Shown here piece after piece: positions 27,430 through 34,848 of a stretch of 64,000 nt of DNA. Each line of letters starts with the position of its first letter. Position 1 is the first letter of the stretch. Origin of the DNA: Ruminococcus sp. (lineage in GTDB: Bacteria; Bacillota; Clostridia; Oscillospirales; Ruminococcaceae). Under the pieces are notes generated by a model. It was not told the DNA's origin, did not search any database, and was given only the letters and a program-made list of their open reading frames with translations. Location: positions 1-64,000 of the forward strand of contig SVNQ01000004.1 in the NCBI GenBank assembly GCA_015066865.1, written 5' to 3'. The translations under genes and the position numbers were made by a program.

Positions 27430-29313
27430 TCACTCAGCAAATTGATAATCGGGACTTACATAGATCACAATAAAGTTTTCGGTTTCATTGAATACCGTGT
27501 AGCCTGCCTCCTCAAGGTAAGGAATTGCCAAATTCGTATTTTCATCCCTTCTGCTCAGAACATAGAAATCATAACGATCCATATCCTTCAAAGCAGTATA
27601 TGTATCCTCGCCTTCCTTTACAAAGTCATTTTTGTCAAAGATATAGACTTCTTTTCGATCGGCAATATGGGGTAAAAACCATGTATTCGAAATTACGGCC
27701 GCATCTCTCGGGACAGTATCCAGACATGCTTCGAGATTCCGATAATAGTCTTTTTTATCCCTGTAATTTTCAAAGTGGGAAATTCTTCCGGAAACGAGCG
27801 AGAATACTGTAATCATCGAAACAACGGCAGAAACTGTTGCCAGGGTATTCCGTCTCTCCCTTTCCATATCTTTACAATTCAGAATTGCCATATAGATCAG
27901 CAGACAGGATGGCCCGAAGATGTACTGATAACCGATGTCCGCAGCATAACGGTATCCCGCACCGATTACCAGATTCATAATTACATAGGGAATGATGAGC
28001 ATGAAACGATGGATCTTCTTCGTCATAAACGGCAGGAAGAGCAGCGGTATCATCGTTTGCAGGAAGAACAGCAAGGTTTGCTCCTGCACGAACAGGCTGA
28101 AGAAATAGCTCGGATTTACCAGCACGTTTTTCACAATTCCACCAAAACCGGCTTCGGGATCGGTCGTGAGATCACCCAATCTGGACGATGTCATCATCTG
28201 ACCATCACCGTATTCGGTGAGCCAGTTTGTAATGAGGATGAAATAAACCACCGCCAAGCAAGTAATGATAACACCATGGAATCTCTTGACCGTCTTTTCA
28301 TCGAACAGGAAGAACAGTGCAATACAGATCACATACAGCGGTGCATCCTCCTTAACGATGCACACCAGCACCGACATCAGATAGAAAAGCACCAGTTTTC
28401 GCTGATCCATTGCATAGAGCAGCCACATCAGAATCGTGGGTAGGAATGCATTCTCATGGAAATCATAATAGCAGGGCGCTACCAGTCCGGAATAAAAAAT
28501 ATAGATCATGCATGCCGCAACAAGTGAAAGGCCCTCATATTTATGTTTTTTTGCAAGAAGGAACAGCGGAATTACACCGCCCATGGAAAGAATTGCCTGT
28601 GCAATAAACAATGTGTTTTCATTGGGGAAAAGCGCATAAAACGGTACAAGCGCATAATAAATATACGAAGCATGCACATAGAAATGGGACAAAAGCTTGT
28701 CACGCTCGCAGGATGTGACCGCTGTCAGATCCTCCGCCATCGAATGGAACATCTGCACAAAAATACCAAAGTCAAAGCACGAGGTTCCAAAACACCGGTG
28801 TTTTGCAATTGTCGTAACACTTACAAAAATAGTCACAACGGCAGCAGTGGTGAATACGATCGCTCCCGCTGCCCAGCTTGGCAGTTTCTCAAATCTGTCG
28901 TGATTGATCTTTCCCATCAGATAGCTTATGAATACGACCGCCACTGCGGCAACACCAATGCATAGATAGTAGTTATCATTTCTCCACATAAGGGAGAGCG
29001 AGAACAGGAGTACACCCGAAAAGAGCGTCAGTGCATCGGCAATATGAAACTTTTTTTCTGTAAAGTAATGAAAAACCGAGAGCAGGACAAAACCCAAAGC
29101 CACCCAGAGCATATTGGCGGTAAATGAAGAATCCGCAATAAACTCCTTCCACATCGTTACCGCATTCTGATCGTCGCTCTTTGCAAGAATGAGATTGATT
29201 CCGGAAACGATAAAATAGAGACCGGCAAATCTGACAAGAAACATGTCGGGAATGCCGCATTTTTTCAGGAACACACTGATTCGCTCCGTTACTTTATTGT
29301 TCATTAAATTCAT
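27430..29313 (-). CDS. DUF2079 polytopic membrane protein
   Basis: 627 residues with a dozen or so hydrophobic helices and short loops. The sequence FGTSCFDFGIFVQMFHSMAE and the later LVAPCYYDFHENAFLPTILM match the DUF2079 family, which resembles integral-membrane GT-C glycosyltransferases. The C-terminal ~110 residues are a soluble domain (RDAAVISNTWFLPHIADRKE). It may transfer a sugar from a lipid carrier, but acceptor and donor are unknown. ATG 29313 has AGGAGG 6 bp upstream; the earlier in-frame ATG overlaps that site. It is a single-gene unit. Confidence 0.82.
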   Translation of the reverse strand: MNLMNNKVTERISVFLKKCGIPDMFLVRFAGLYFIVSGINLILAKSDDQNAVTMWKEFIADSSFTANMLWVALGFVLLSVFHYFTEKKFHIADALTLFSGVLLFSLSLMWRNDNYYLCIGVAAVAVVFISYLMGKINHDRFEKLPSWAAGAIVFTTAAVVTIFVSVTTIAKHRCFGTSCFDFGIFVQMFHSMAEDLTAVTSCERDKLLSHFYVHASYIYYALVPFYALFPNENTLFIAQAILSMGGVIPLFLLAKKHKYEGLSLVAACMIYIFYSGLVAPCYYDFHENAFLPTILMWLLYAMDQRKLVLFYLMSVLVCIVKEDAPLYVICIALFFLFDEKTVKRFHGVIITCLAVVYFILITNWLTEYGDGQMMTSSRLGDLTTDPEAGFGGIVKNVLVNPSYFFSLFVQEQTLLFFLQTMIPLLFLPFMTKKIHRFMLIIPYVIMNLVIGAGYRYAADIGYQYIFGPSCLLIYMAILNCKDMERERRNTLATVSAVVSMITVFSLVSGRISHFENYRDKKDYYRNLEACLDTVPRDAAVISNTWFLPHIADRKEVYIFDKNDFVKEGEDTYTALKDMDRYDFYVLSRRDENTNLAIPYLEEAGYTVFNETENFIVIYVSPDYQFAE

Positions 29314-29358
29314 ATTTTCCTCCTGAAAGTACATCCGTGTGCAAAATAATCTCCTCTA

Positions 29359-29387
29359 AGTATAGCACAGGATACAGATTTTGTCAA
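29359..29387 (-). promoter_or_regulatory. Promoter of the DUF2079 gene
   Basis: Minus strand: TTGACA (29387-29382), 17-bp spacer, TGC then TATACT (29364-29359). Confidence 0.85.
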
Positions 29388-29442
29388 GGAATTTCACGGT
29401 ATTGCGTTCATTTTCGCCATACTTCATGCAGAACTTAAAAGT

Positions 29443-29480
29443 AAAACAGCAGTATCACAATCAAGCGATACTGCTGTTTT
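29443..29480 (-). terminator. Intrinsic terminator of the first GH5 gene
   Basis: AAAACAGCAGTATC pairs with GATACTGCTGTTTT over a 10-nt loop, about 70 bp past the GH5 stop. Confidence 0.8.
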
Positions 29481-29547
29481 CTGACTGCCGGCAGGAGTGC
29501 GCAGTACTTCCTGCAGGGCAGTACATAAGGTCAATCAGTTGACCCCC

Positions 29548-29775
29548 CTATTTTATCGGAAGTTTATCTGTCAGCTTTACGATAAATTTGAGAATGTTCA
29601 ATGAATCGTTGGCAGTCGGCTTTCCGTCACCGTCAACGTCTACGTTTGCCTTTCCGGCATCACTCAGATCACCTGCGCCTAACAGGTTCTTGTTCAATAC
29701 GATAATATCCAGAATGTCAACCTTGCCATTCACATCAGCATCACCGTACAGAATATCGGACGGCTCGGTCACCTC
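29548..29775 (-). repeat. Dockerin-coding DNA repeated at 34849-35075
   Basis: The stretch that codes the dockerin is nearly the same DNA as that of the second GH5 gene, with mostly silent changes. The proteins differ at about two positions (GDLSD against GELSD, and the last residues). Confidence 0.8.
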
Positions 29776-31545
29776 AGGCTCAGTCGTGGGAGGCTCGGTT
29801 GTCTCAGGTTCAGTCGTGGGAGGCTCAGTTGTCTCAGGTTCAGTCGTAGGAGGCTCAGTCGCCGGAGGCGTTGCACCATCCTCATACACATAAACGTCTG
29901 TAATCTTTACGTCGCTTGTCTTGAGTCCTGTAGCGCCGCCTACCCACCATATCTGTGCCTGGAAGGCAGTGATGGTCTTGAGGTATGCCTTTGCTTCCTC
30001 GATGAGAGCTTCATCCTCAACAGGTTCATCGTTGCAAACGAGCTGCTGGAAATTGTCATCAATGTTCACCGGAACAACACCGCCAAGCTGTGTATTCCAA
30101 GAAACCATTGCCCAGTAGTACTGACCATTCTTCTCAAAGCCGTTTGCAATGCATCCGCTTGCGCCTGTTGCGCCATCGGGAAGTTCCACATTCAAATAAA
30201 TGGTATCGGATGCGGAGGGAACGGAAATGTCATAGAATGCCTTTTCTGCATTGTAGGTAACAGAACCGTGTGCCTCACCATCAGCAAAGCCGGGATCCTG
30301 CTCGGGGGGACGTGTGGAGGTGGATTCGCCTCTTGCGTACTTGTTCAGTGCTGCAACGATCTCAGGTCTTCTCCATGTGGAGCTGCCTCTGTCGAGAAGC
30401 ATGAAGCTAATGTCATCCCACCAGCAGCAGGTAATACCTCTGGAAGCAGCATATGCAACATAATATGCAGCGCAGTCCACTCTTGCCTGGAGGTTGTTCT
30501 TGTCTCTTACACCCATCTCGCCGACATATACGGGAATGCCCTTGGAGATGTACTTGTTGTAAACGGTATCCATTGCCTGGTTGATCTCGCCCGTGTCCTT
30601 GTTCAGGTCGAACTTGTCAGTACTGCCGTTCTGATTTGCTTCTGTCAGTGCGAAGTTAACAGGCAGATAGCCGTGTACTGCAACGATCAGCTTATCCTTG
30701 GCTGTATCTTCCGGCAGCTTGAAATAGCTGTTGGTTGCGCCCTCTACGGAGCAGTCATAGCCGGGGATACCGATGTATCTGGTTGCATTGTTGCCGCCTG
30801 TTGCACGGATGGTATTGACAATGTCCTGATTGAGCTTGTTGATGGTCTGTACAGCGTCAATGCACTCCTGGCTTGCCATGTTCAGCCACCACTCATTCGG
30901 ATGGTTTGTCATACGGGGTTCGTTCATGGTCTCGAAAATCAGCTTTTCGTTGTAATCCTTGAAGCGTGTTGCGATCTGCTTCCAGACAGTGGTCATGTAC
31001 TTGGAAGAACGCTCGTAGTGTGCGCTTGTCGGATACATATGCTTCTGGTCGTTGTCGTGATGCACGTTCAGGATGATGTACATATCATTCTTAACTGCAT
31101 AGTCCACAACTTCCTGTACTCTGTTCATCCACTGCTCGCTGATGTTGTAATTGCTGTCAACGTGATTATGCCACGAAACCGGAATTCTAATCGTATTGAA
31201 GCCTGCGGACTTTACGGTGTCGATCATTCTCTGTGTGGTCTTGAAACCGCCGTTCCAGTAGGTCTCAAGTGCCATTTCATTGGAAATATAGCCATTGTCA
31301 TCGATGGAATCGAGCGTGTTGCCAAGATTCCAGCCAAGGCGCATGTCCTCAACAAACTTGATACCCTCTGTTTCGGGGACATATTTCTGCTGGATGTCCA
31401 GCGACGGAATGGTGATTCCGTTGACTACCATATCATCGGCAGCACTGATGTCCAATGTGTTGATTCTGCCGCCGAAAGCAGCCGCAGAAACAAGCGTCAT
31501 GGCTGCCACTGCAACGCAGCAGCATCTCTTGATAAAACCCTTCAT
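29548..31545 (-). CDS. GH5 endoglucanase-like enzyme with CBM, linker and dockerin
   Basis: 665 residues. A signal peptide (about 1-27) precedes a GH5 catalytic barrel (about 55-415) that starts MRLGWNLGNTLDS. The acid/base Glu lies in FETMNEPRM (about 206) and the nucleophile Glu in VYVGEMGVRD (about 343); the pattern is closest to subfamily 4 (endoglucanase/xyloglucanase), from memory. A beta-sandwich module (about 430-555, ending AQIWWVGGATGLKTSDVKI) looks like a Ruminococcus-type CBM. A TEPPTTEPETTEPP linker (about 560-597) and a type I dockerin (about 598-665: DADVNGKVDILDIIVLNKNL) follow. It should cut beta-1,4-glucans outside the cell on the cellulosome. ATG 31545 has AAAGGAAG upstream. 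It diverges from the regulator at 31827. Confidence 0.92.
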   Translation of the reverse strand: MKGFIKRCCCVAVAAMTLVSAAAFGGRINTLDISAADDMVVNGITIPSLDIQQKYVPETEGIKFVEDMRLGWNLGNTLDSIDDNGYISNEMALETYWNGGFKTTQRMIDTVKSAGFNTIRIPVSWHNHVDSNYNISEQWMNRVQEVVDYAVKNDMYIILNVHHDNDQKHMYPTSAHYERSSKYMTTVWKQIATRFKDYNEKLIFETMNEPRMTNHPNEWWLNMASQECIDAVQTINKLNQDIVNTIRATGGNNATRYIGIPGYDCSVEGATNSYFKLPEDTAKDKLIVAVHGYLPVNFALTEANQNGSTDKFDLNKDTGEINQAMDTVYNKYISKGIPVYVGEMGVRDKNNLQARVDCAAYYVAYAASRGITCCWWDDISFMLLDRGSSTWRRPEIVAALNKYARGESTSTRPPEQDPGFADGEAHGSVTYNAEKAFYDISVPSASDTIYLNVELPDGATGASGCIANGFEKNGQYYWAMVSWNTQLGGVVPVNIDDNFQQLVCNDEPVEDEALIEEAKAYLKTITAFQAQIWWVGGATGLKTSDVKITDVYVYEDGATPPATEPPTTEPETTEPPTTEPETTEPPTTEPEVTEPSDILYGDADVNGKVDILDIIVLNKNLLGAGDLSDAGKANVDVDGDGKPTANDSLNILKFIVKLTDKLPIK

Positions 31546-31658
31546 AAGATGACTTCCTTTCTGATTTGATTTTTGCCCCTCGATGCAACGCTTCGGGGAC
31601 GATACGTACCCTGCTGCAATCATTCTCTGCGATCGCAGACCAATTGCTTCATAATTTC

Positions 31659-31687
31659 ATTATATCTAAAATATATGTAGGATTCAA
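31659..31687 (-). promoter_or_regulatory. Promoter of the first GH5 gene
   Basis: Minus strand: TTGAAT (31687-31682), 17-bp spacer, TATAAT (31664-31659). It is back to back with the regulator promoter, 43 bp away. Confidence 0.65.
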
Positions 31688-31730
31688 TGTAAAATTCAAT
31701 TGCGTTTATGTATTTTTCTGCTTTTGCTTC

Positions 31731-31759
31731 TTGCAATTATGACTGATTCATGGTACAAT
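31731..31759 (+). promoter_or_regulatory. Promoter of the second AraC/LacI-like regulator
   Basis: TTGCAA (31731-31736), 17-bp spacer, TGG then TACAAT (31754-31759). Confidence 0.75.
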
Positions 31760-31826
31760 ATAAATTAGTAAATGGATAGCTCCGTATATGCTCTTACGGA
31801 CTTAATGCTGAAAGCGGGTGAGAAAC

Positions 31827-34007
31827 GTGAAAAAAAGAATTGCATTGATCACAACGGACGTTGATCGGCAGTATCAGATTAATCTGATTAAAATTATGTC
31901 GGAACAGGCGGCTGCGCTTGGCTATGACCTGATCATACTGACGCATTTCGTCAATTATGCCAATTCAAGCGATTACATTGCCGGCGAAGAAAACATCTAT
32001 TCACTGATCGCAAAAATGCGCATTGACGGTGCAGTCATGGCGTTCAGCTCTTTTTACAACACCGCACTTGCCGAACAAATAGAACAAATGCTGCACGAAA
32101 AATCCATCCCCGTCGTTGCGCTTGACTATAAAAGCCGTCTCTTTCCCAGCTGCCTCCAGAATGACCGAAAGAATTTCTGCACTCTGACTGAACATTTTAT
32201 TGCTGTGCATGGTTTCACGGATATTTTTTGTCTTGCAGGTCCGAAGGATGATATTCATTCGGAGCAAAGAATACAGGGGTACACCGATGCTCTGCAGCGG
32301 CACGGCATTCCCGTTCAACCCGAAAATATATTTTACGGTGACTTCTGGCTTGCGTATGCAAAGGATTTTGCAGAGAACATCGTTGCAGGGAATATCAGAA
32401 AACCGCAGGCGATCGTCTGCGGCAATGACTACATGGCGCTGCAGCTCTCCCTTACCCTGCTCAACCATGGCATCAGAGTTCCGGAAGATATTGCCATAGG
32501 GGGCTATGACGGCAATCCCGATACAGACACGTTTCAGCCGATGCTGACAACTTTCAGCAGCACCTATCTTGAAAACGGTGTGGATGCTGTTTTAATGCTG
32601 GACAATCTGATCAGCCCGTCTGCGGATGTACCGAAAATCCAAACCCACCCTGCCATCAGAATCGGTTCTACCTGCGGCTGTCAGACCGGTGTTACCGACA
32701 ATGCGCCGCAAAATCAAAAACGCCTTGATGAATCGCTGTCAAATGCACTCTATCTGCACAGCAGCTATTCCTCCGTCATGAATCATGTCAGATCCGTCAA
32801 GGAATGCTCCCATGCAATTATGAAAAACCTGTATCTGTTAAATGCCGACAGCAATATTTATTTTTGTTTGTGTACGGATTGGGAGGGCGATTACGAACGC
32901 CCCGAAAATTACCGAAAGCACGGCTATACGGATACGATGCGCTGCATTTTGTCAAGAATACAGGGAAGAAACGATGATTCGGATATCCTGTTTCCGCTTG
33001 AGGACATCATCCCTGCCTCCGAAGCTGCACCCATGACTTACATCTGCACACCGCTGCACTATCAGGACAGAAGCCTTGGATATTGCGTCAGAAGCTGCCG
33101 GTACGATAAGATCGTATTCGAAAACTATTACGGTGAATTTTGTCAGGTAACGGCAAATGCCATTGAAAAGATCCGCACACTTGCCTATGAGGAATACCTG
33201 CAGCAGAAGATCCAGCGGTTATCGGAACGCGACATCATCACCGGACTATACAGCAGAAAGGGACTGGAAGCGCAGATCAGCAGTTTGGACAGAACACAGA
33301 CTTACTATGCGGTTCTGTACTACATTGAAGGGTCAGAGCGTTATCGTGAACATTTCGGAGAGGAATATTTCAGACAGCTCATGATCTCCTTTTCGCAGGC
33401 GGTGAATCTCTCCTGCATGCGCAGTGAATTATCGGCGCATATCGGAAAAAACAGCTTCGTTATCATTGGAGCATGTGACGGCACTGATTTTCCGGAGCAG
33501 CTGTTTATCAACACGCTGCGCTCCAATCTCAAGCTGCTCGAAATGCATCGGAACCTTTCCATACCGTTGACTTTTCCGCATTTTTCAGCAGTAACGGATC
33601 ATAGCACTGCGCCCGAGGATCTGTTAAGTATTCTTGAAAAAAAGCTGGCGGATTATAAGAACGCCCGAAACAAGAGCAGCGACGTATACTGGACAATGCT
33701 CCATGAGCTTCAATACAGAATCTATGAAGAACCCCAGCTTGCTTGGAATGCTGCGGAAGCAGCGCAGCAGCTCGGCATCAGCACGTCCTATTTCCAGCAC
33801 ATTTACAAAAAGAATTTTGAAATCAGCTTCAATGCGGATGTGATCCATGCACGGATTTCTCTCGCAGAGCGCTTGCTCAAACAGACGCATCTGAGCGTCA
33901 GTGAAGTTGCGGAAAAATGCGGATACACGGATGTTTCCTATTTTATGAAGCTTTTCAAGAAAAAAAACGGAAAAACTGCAATGGCATATAAAAAGAGCCA
34001 GAATTAG
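31827..34007 (+). CDS. AraC-family regulator with LacI-like sensor and GGDEF-like middle domain
   Basis: 726 residues, cytosolic. The N-terminal ~290 residues are LacI-like (KRIALITTDVDRQYQINLIK; DFWLAYAKDFAENIVAGNIR; AIVCGNDYMALQLSLTLLNH) and end in GSTCGCQTG. A GAF-like region follows. A GGDEF-like segment (about 470-600) keeps the family entry motif (ERDIITGLYSRKGLEAQISS) but lost the active site (HIGKNSFVIIG). The AraC double HTH closes the protein (LGISTSYFQHIYKKNFEISF; VSEVAEKCGYTDVSYFMKLF). GTG 31827 is preferred because GGGTGAG lies 6 bp upstream; GTG 31818 overlaps that site. Divergent from the GH5 gene, it is a likely local activator responding to a glucan sugar. Paralogue of the 8898 gene. 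Confidence 0.88.
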   Translation: MKKRIALITTDVDRQYQINLIKIMSEQAAALGYDLIILTHFVNYANSSDYIAGEENIYSLIAKMRIDGAVMAFSSFYNTALAEQIEQMLHEKSIPVVALDYKSRLFPSCLQNDRKNFCTLTEHFIAVHGFTDIFCLAGPKDDIHSEQRIQGYTDALQRHGIPVQPENIFYGDFWLAYAKDFAENIVAGNIRKPQAIVCGNDYMALQLSLTLLNHGIRVPEDIAIGGYDGNPDTDTFQPMLTTFSSTYLENGVDAVLMLDNLISPSADVPKIQTHPAIRIGSTCGCQTGVTDNAPQNQKRLDESLSNALYLHSSYSSVMNHVRSVKECSHAIMKNLYLLNADSNIYFCLCTDWEGDYERPENYRKHGYTDTMRCILSRIQGRNDDSDILFPLEDIIPASEAAPMTYICTPLHYQDRSLGYCVRSCRYDKIVFENYYGEFCQVTANAIEKIRTLAYEEYLQQKIQRLSERDIITGLYSRKGLEAQISSLDRTQTYYAVLYYIEGSERYREHFGEEYFRQLMISFSQAVNLSCMRSELSAHIGKNSFVIIGACDGTDFPEQLFINTLRSNLKLLEMHRNLSIPLTFPHFSAVTDHSTAPEDLLSILEKKLADYKNARNKSSDVYWTMLHELQYRIYEEPQLAWNAAEAAQQLGISTSYFQHIYKKNFEISFNADVIHARISLAERLLKQTHLSVSEVAEKCGYTDVSYFMKLFKKKNGKTAMAYKKSQN

Positions 34008-34088
34008 CCAAAAACAGCATCATCGCAGCACGTGCTTTGCCAGTCGGGCGAATCGGTCGAAAGTTTTTCATTTTTTTGAAAAAAATGC

Positions 34089-34117
34089 TTGACAAAACTC
34101 TGAAGCTGTGCTATAAT
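34089..34117 (+). promoter_or_regulatory. tRNA-Thr promoter
   Basis: TTGACA (34089-34094), 17-bp spacer, TGC then TATAAT (34112-34117), 9 bp before the tRNA: a full consensus promoter. Confidence 0.92.
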
Positions 34118-34126
34118 AATCAAGGT

Positions 34127-34202
34127 GCTGATGTGGCACAGGTGGTAGCGCAACGCCTTGGTAAGGCGTAGGTCACCGGTTCAAATCCGGTCATCAGCTC
34201 CA
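34127..34202 (+). tRNA. tRNA-Thr, anticodon GGT
   Basis: 76 nt with encoded CCA (34200-34202). The acceptor stem GCTGATG/CATCAGC pairs over 7 bp; the anticodon arm is ACGCC-TTGGTAA-GGCGT, placing GGT at 34-36; the T arm is CCGGTTCAAATCCGG. GGT reads ACC and ACU. Confidence 0.97.
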
Positions 34203-34231
34203 GCGCGGCGTCCGCGCGGTTGGACGCGTTT

Positions 34232-34264
34232 AAGAGTTCCTGAGAAATCAGGAACTCTTTTTTT
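34232..34264 (+). terminator. tRNA-Thr terminator, repeat copy 1
   Basis: A 12-bp stem (34232-34243 with 34248-34259), GAAA loop and T7 tail. Confidence 0.92.
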
Positions 34265-34398
34265 CGCGGAATAGTTTCCAAAACCGCATGACGCTTCTGC
34301 GAGAGCGTCATTGCTATTGGAGGTTTTTAAAATTGTAAGTCATTTATTCTAAATTGATTCACCCTGACAGCGCGGCGTCCGCGCGGTTGGACGCGTTT

Positions 34399-34431
34399 AA
34401 GAGTTCCTGAGAAATCAGGAACTCTTTTTTT
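34399..34431 (+). terminator. Terminator, repeat copy 2
   Basis: Same hairpin and T tail as copy 1, 167 bp downstream. Confidence 0.9.
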
Positions 34432-34565
34432 CGCGGAATAATTTCCAAAACCGCATGACGCTTCTGCGAGAGCGTCATTGCTATTGGAGGTTTTTAAAAT
34501 TGTAAGTCATTTATTCTAAATTGATTCACCCTGACAGCGCGGCGTCCGCGCAGTTGGACGCGTTT

Positions 34566-34598
34566 AAGAGTTCCTGAGAAATCAGGAACTCTTTTTTT
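34566..34598 (+). terminator. Terminator, repeat copy 3
   Basis: Same hairpin and T tail, a further 167 bp downstream. Confidence 0.9.
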
Positions 34599-34732
34599 CG
34601 CGGAATAGTTTCCAAAACCGCATGACGCTTCTGCGAGAGCGTCATTGCTATTGGAGGTTTTTAAAATTGTAAGTCATTTATTCTAAATTGATTCACCCTG
34701 ACAGCGCGGCGTCCGCGCAGTTGGACGTGTTT

Positions 34733-34766
34733 GAAAGTTCCCTTGTATAGGGGACTTTCTTTTTTA
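34733..34766 (+). terminator. Diverged terminator in the partial fourth copy
   Basis: GAAAGTTCCC pairs with GGGACTTTC and is followed by a T run. The stem sequence differs from copies 1-3 although the DNA before it matches them. Confidence 0.8.
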
Positions 34767-34783
34767 TGGCAATTATATCAAAT

Positions 34784-34820
34784 ACACCTCCTATGGGCTT
34801 ATTCAACCCACAGGAGGTGT
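34784..34820 (-). terminator. Hairpin ending the second GH5 gene
   Basis: ACACCTCCTATGGG pairs with CCCACAGGAGGTGT with one mismatch, just past the minus-strand stop. The T tract on the minus strand is weak. Confidence 0.6.
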
Positions 34821-34848
34821 TGTTTATTTTAGGGGATTTTTGTTCAGG

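Larger units (their letters stand above)
34202..34731 (+). repeat. 167-bp tandem repeat following tRNA-Thr (three full copies and a partial fourth)
   Basis: Units start at 34202, 34369, 34536 and 34703, each exactly 167 bp apart and differing by only single bases (for example CGCGCGG against CGCGCAG). Each full unit holds a GC-rich hairpin (34203-34217) with a competing alternative stem, an intrinsic terminator (34232-34264), and a second hairpin ATGACGCT/AGCGTCAT (34288-34311). The fourth copy runs about 29 bp before it diverges into a different terminator. The array begins at the last base of the tRNA. No coding sequence is evident. Confidence 0.93.

Noticed and set aside
29773..29875. Short repeats in the GH5 linker as a CRISPR or minisatellite regulatory element
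   Set aside because: They keep the reading frame and code a TEPPTTEPE linker, a normal feature of dockerin enzymes.
34120..34311. 63-codon minus-strand frame across tRNA-Thr
   Set aside because: Its C-terminal part (MTGFEPVTYALPRRCATT) is the antisense translation of a tRNA gene, a well-known spurious protein.
34202..34766. Possible CRISPR array in the 167-bp repeats
   Set aside because: Units are identical end to end with no variable spacers, and no cas genes are nearby.
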